Positions 31,890 to 32,001 of a DNA stretch of 32,001 bases are shown piece after piece (positions within the stretch are counted from its first letter, which is position 1; every line of letters begins with the position of its first letter). The stretch covers positions 1 through 32,001 of the forward strand of contig NZ_QXGJ01000016.1 of NCBI RefSeq assembly GCF_003952005.1, written 5' to 3'. Source of the stretch: Bifidobacterium callimiconis. Lineage in GTDB: Bacteria; Actinomycetota; Actinomycetes; Actinomycetales; Bifidobacteriaceae. The translations under genes and the position numbers were made by a program. Under the pieces are notes generated by a model that saw nothing but the letters and a program-made list of their open reading frames with translations, made no database searches and was not told the origin of the DNA.

Positions 31890-32001
31890 TATATGAGTCA
31901 CGCGGCTCGCCCGATCCCGGTGACCGGTAACTGATTTCGTTGAGATTTCAACGATTTTAAGCTATGGTCACTGGGATCGGGCGAGCCGCGTGACTCATAT
32001 A
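31890..32001. repeat. Large inverted repeat at the window edge (36-bp arms)
   Basis: The arm 31890-31925 (starting TATATGAGTCACGCGG) and the arm 31966-32001 (ending CCGCGTGACTCATATA) are complementary over 36 bases with one C/T difference. The 40-base loop holds a smaller hairpin CGTTGA-GATT-TCAACG (31939-31954). It may continue beyond the window. It may be a strong terminator, a site for a recombinase or a mobile-element end. Confidence 0.85.

Overview
The window reads as a piece of a high-GC Gram-positive chromosome, most probably a Bifidobacterium. The inference rests on GC-rich codon third positions, strong AAAGGAG-type ribosome binding sites, proteins that look bifidobacterial, and a family of short palindromic repeats (CTCCC...CAGTC...ACAGCTCCC...GGGAGC) in the gaps between genes. 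No 16S or 23S sequence is present to fix the species. No phage, insertion sequence, transposase or CRISPR array was recognised.

Layout. 1-640: a 5S rRNA that probably ends an rRNA operon lying to the left, then a second, clearly diverged 5S rRNA with its own terminator. 720-5468: a MATE efflux pump, a zinc alcohol dehydrogenase, a DUF2974 lipase-fold protein and, convergent to them, a DUF1275 membrane protein. 5770-8306 (minus): a two-gene cell-surface module, a membrane-anchored or secreted beta-helix protein followed by a low-complexity membrane-anchored protein. 8605-11160: a UvrA-like protein without the UvrB-binding domain (class II UvrA). 11215-12053: a small cysteine-rich ORF and a degenerate repeat array. 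12054-17038: an ABC exporter (ATPase plus a giant FtsX-type permease with a long coiled coil) divergent from a TetR regulator, with a duplicated operator between them. 17145-21342: a PAP2 phosphatase, a sugar O-acetyltransferase, a short variant peptide deformylase, an alpha/beta hydrolase of the proline-iminopeptidase type, a voltage-gated-type potassium channel and a tRNA with anticodon CAU. 21639-22463: a short-chain dehydrogenase that closely resembles clostridial 7-alpha-hydroxysteroid dehydrogenase.

22761-31486 is the most coherent metabolic block. A PucR-type activator (28225, plus) is divergent from a minus-strand run of four genes: a carbon-nitrogen hydrolase, a PuuP-like amino acid/polyamine permease, a GabT-type aminotransferase and a 4-hydroxybutyrate-dehydrogenase-like iron alcohol dehydrogenase. 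A succinate-semialdehyde-dehydrogenase-like gene follows the regulator. Together they would import GABA or putrescine-derived compounds, transaminate GABA to succinate semialdehyde, and dispose of that either by reduction to 4-hydroxybutyrate or by oxidation to succinate. The assignment to GABA is inferred from family resemblance and clustering.

31487-32001 carries no recognised gene. It holds three nested or facing inverted repeats, the last of which (36-bp arms) runs exactly to the window edge.
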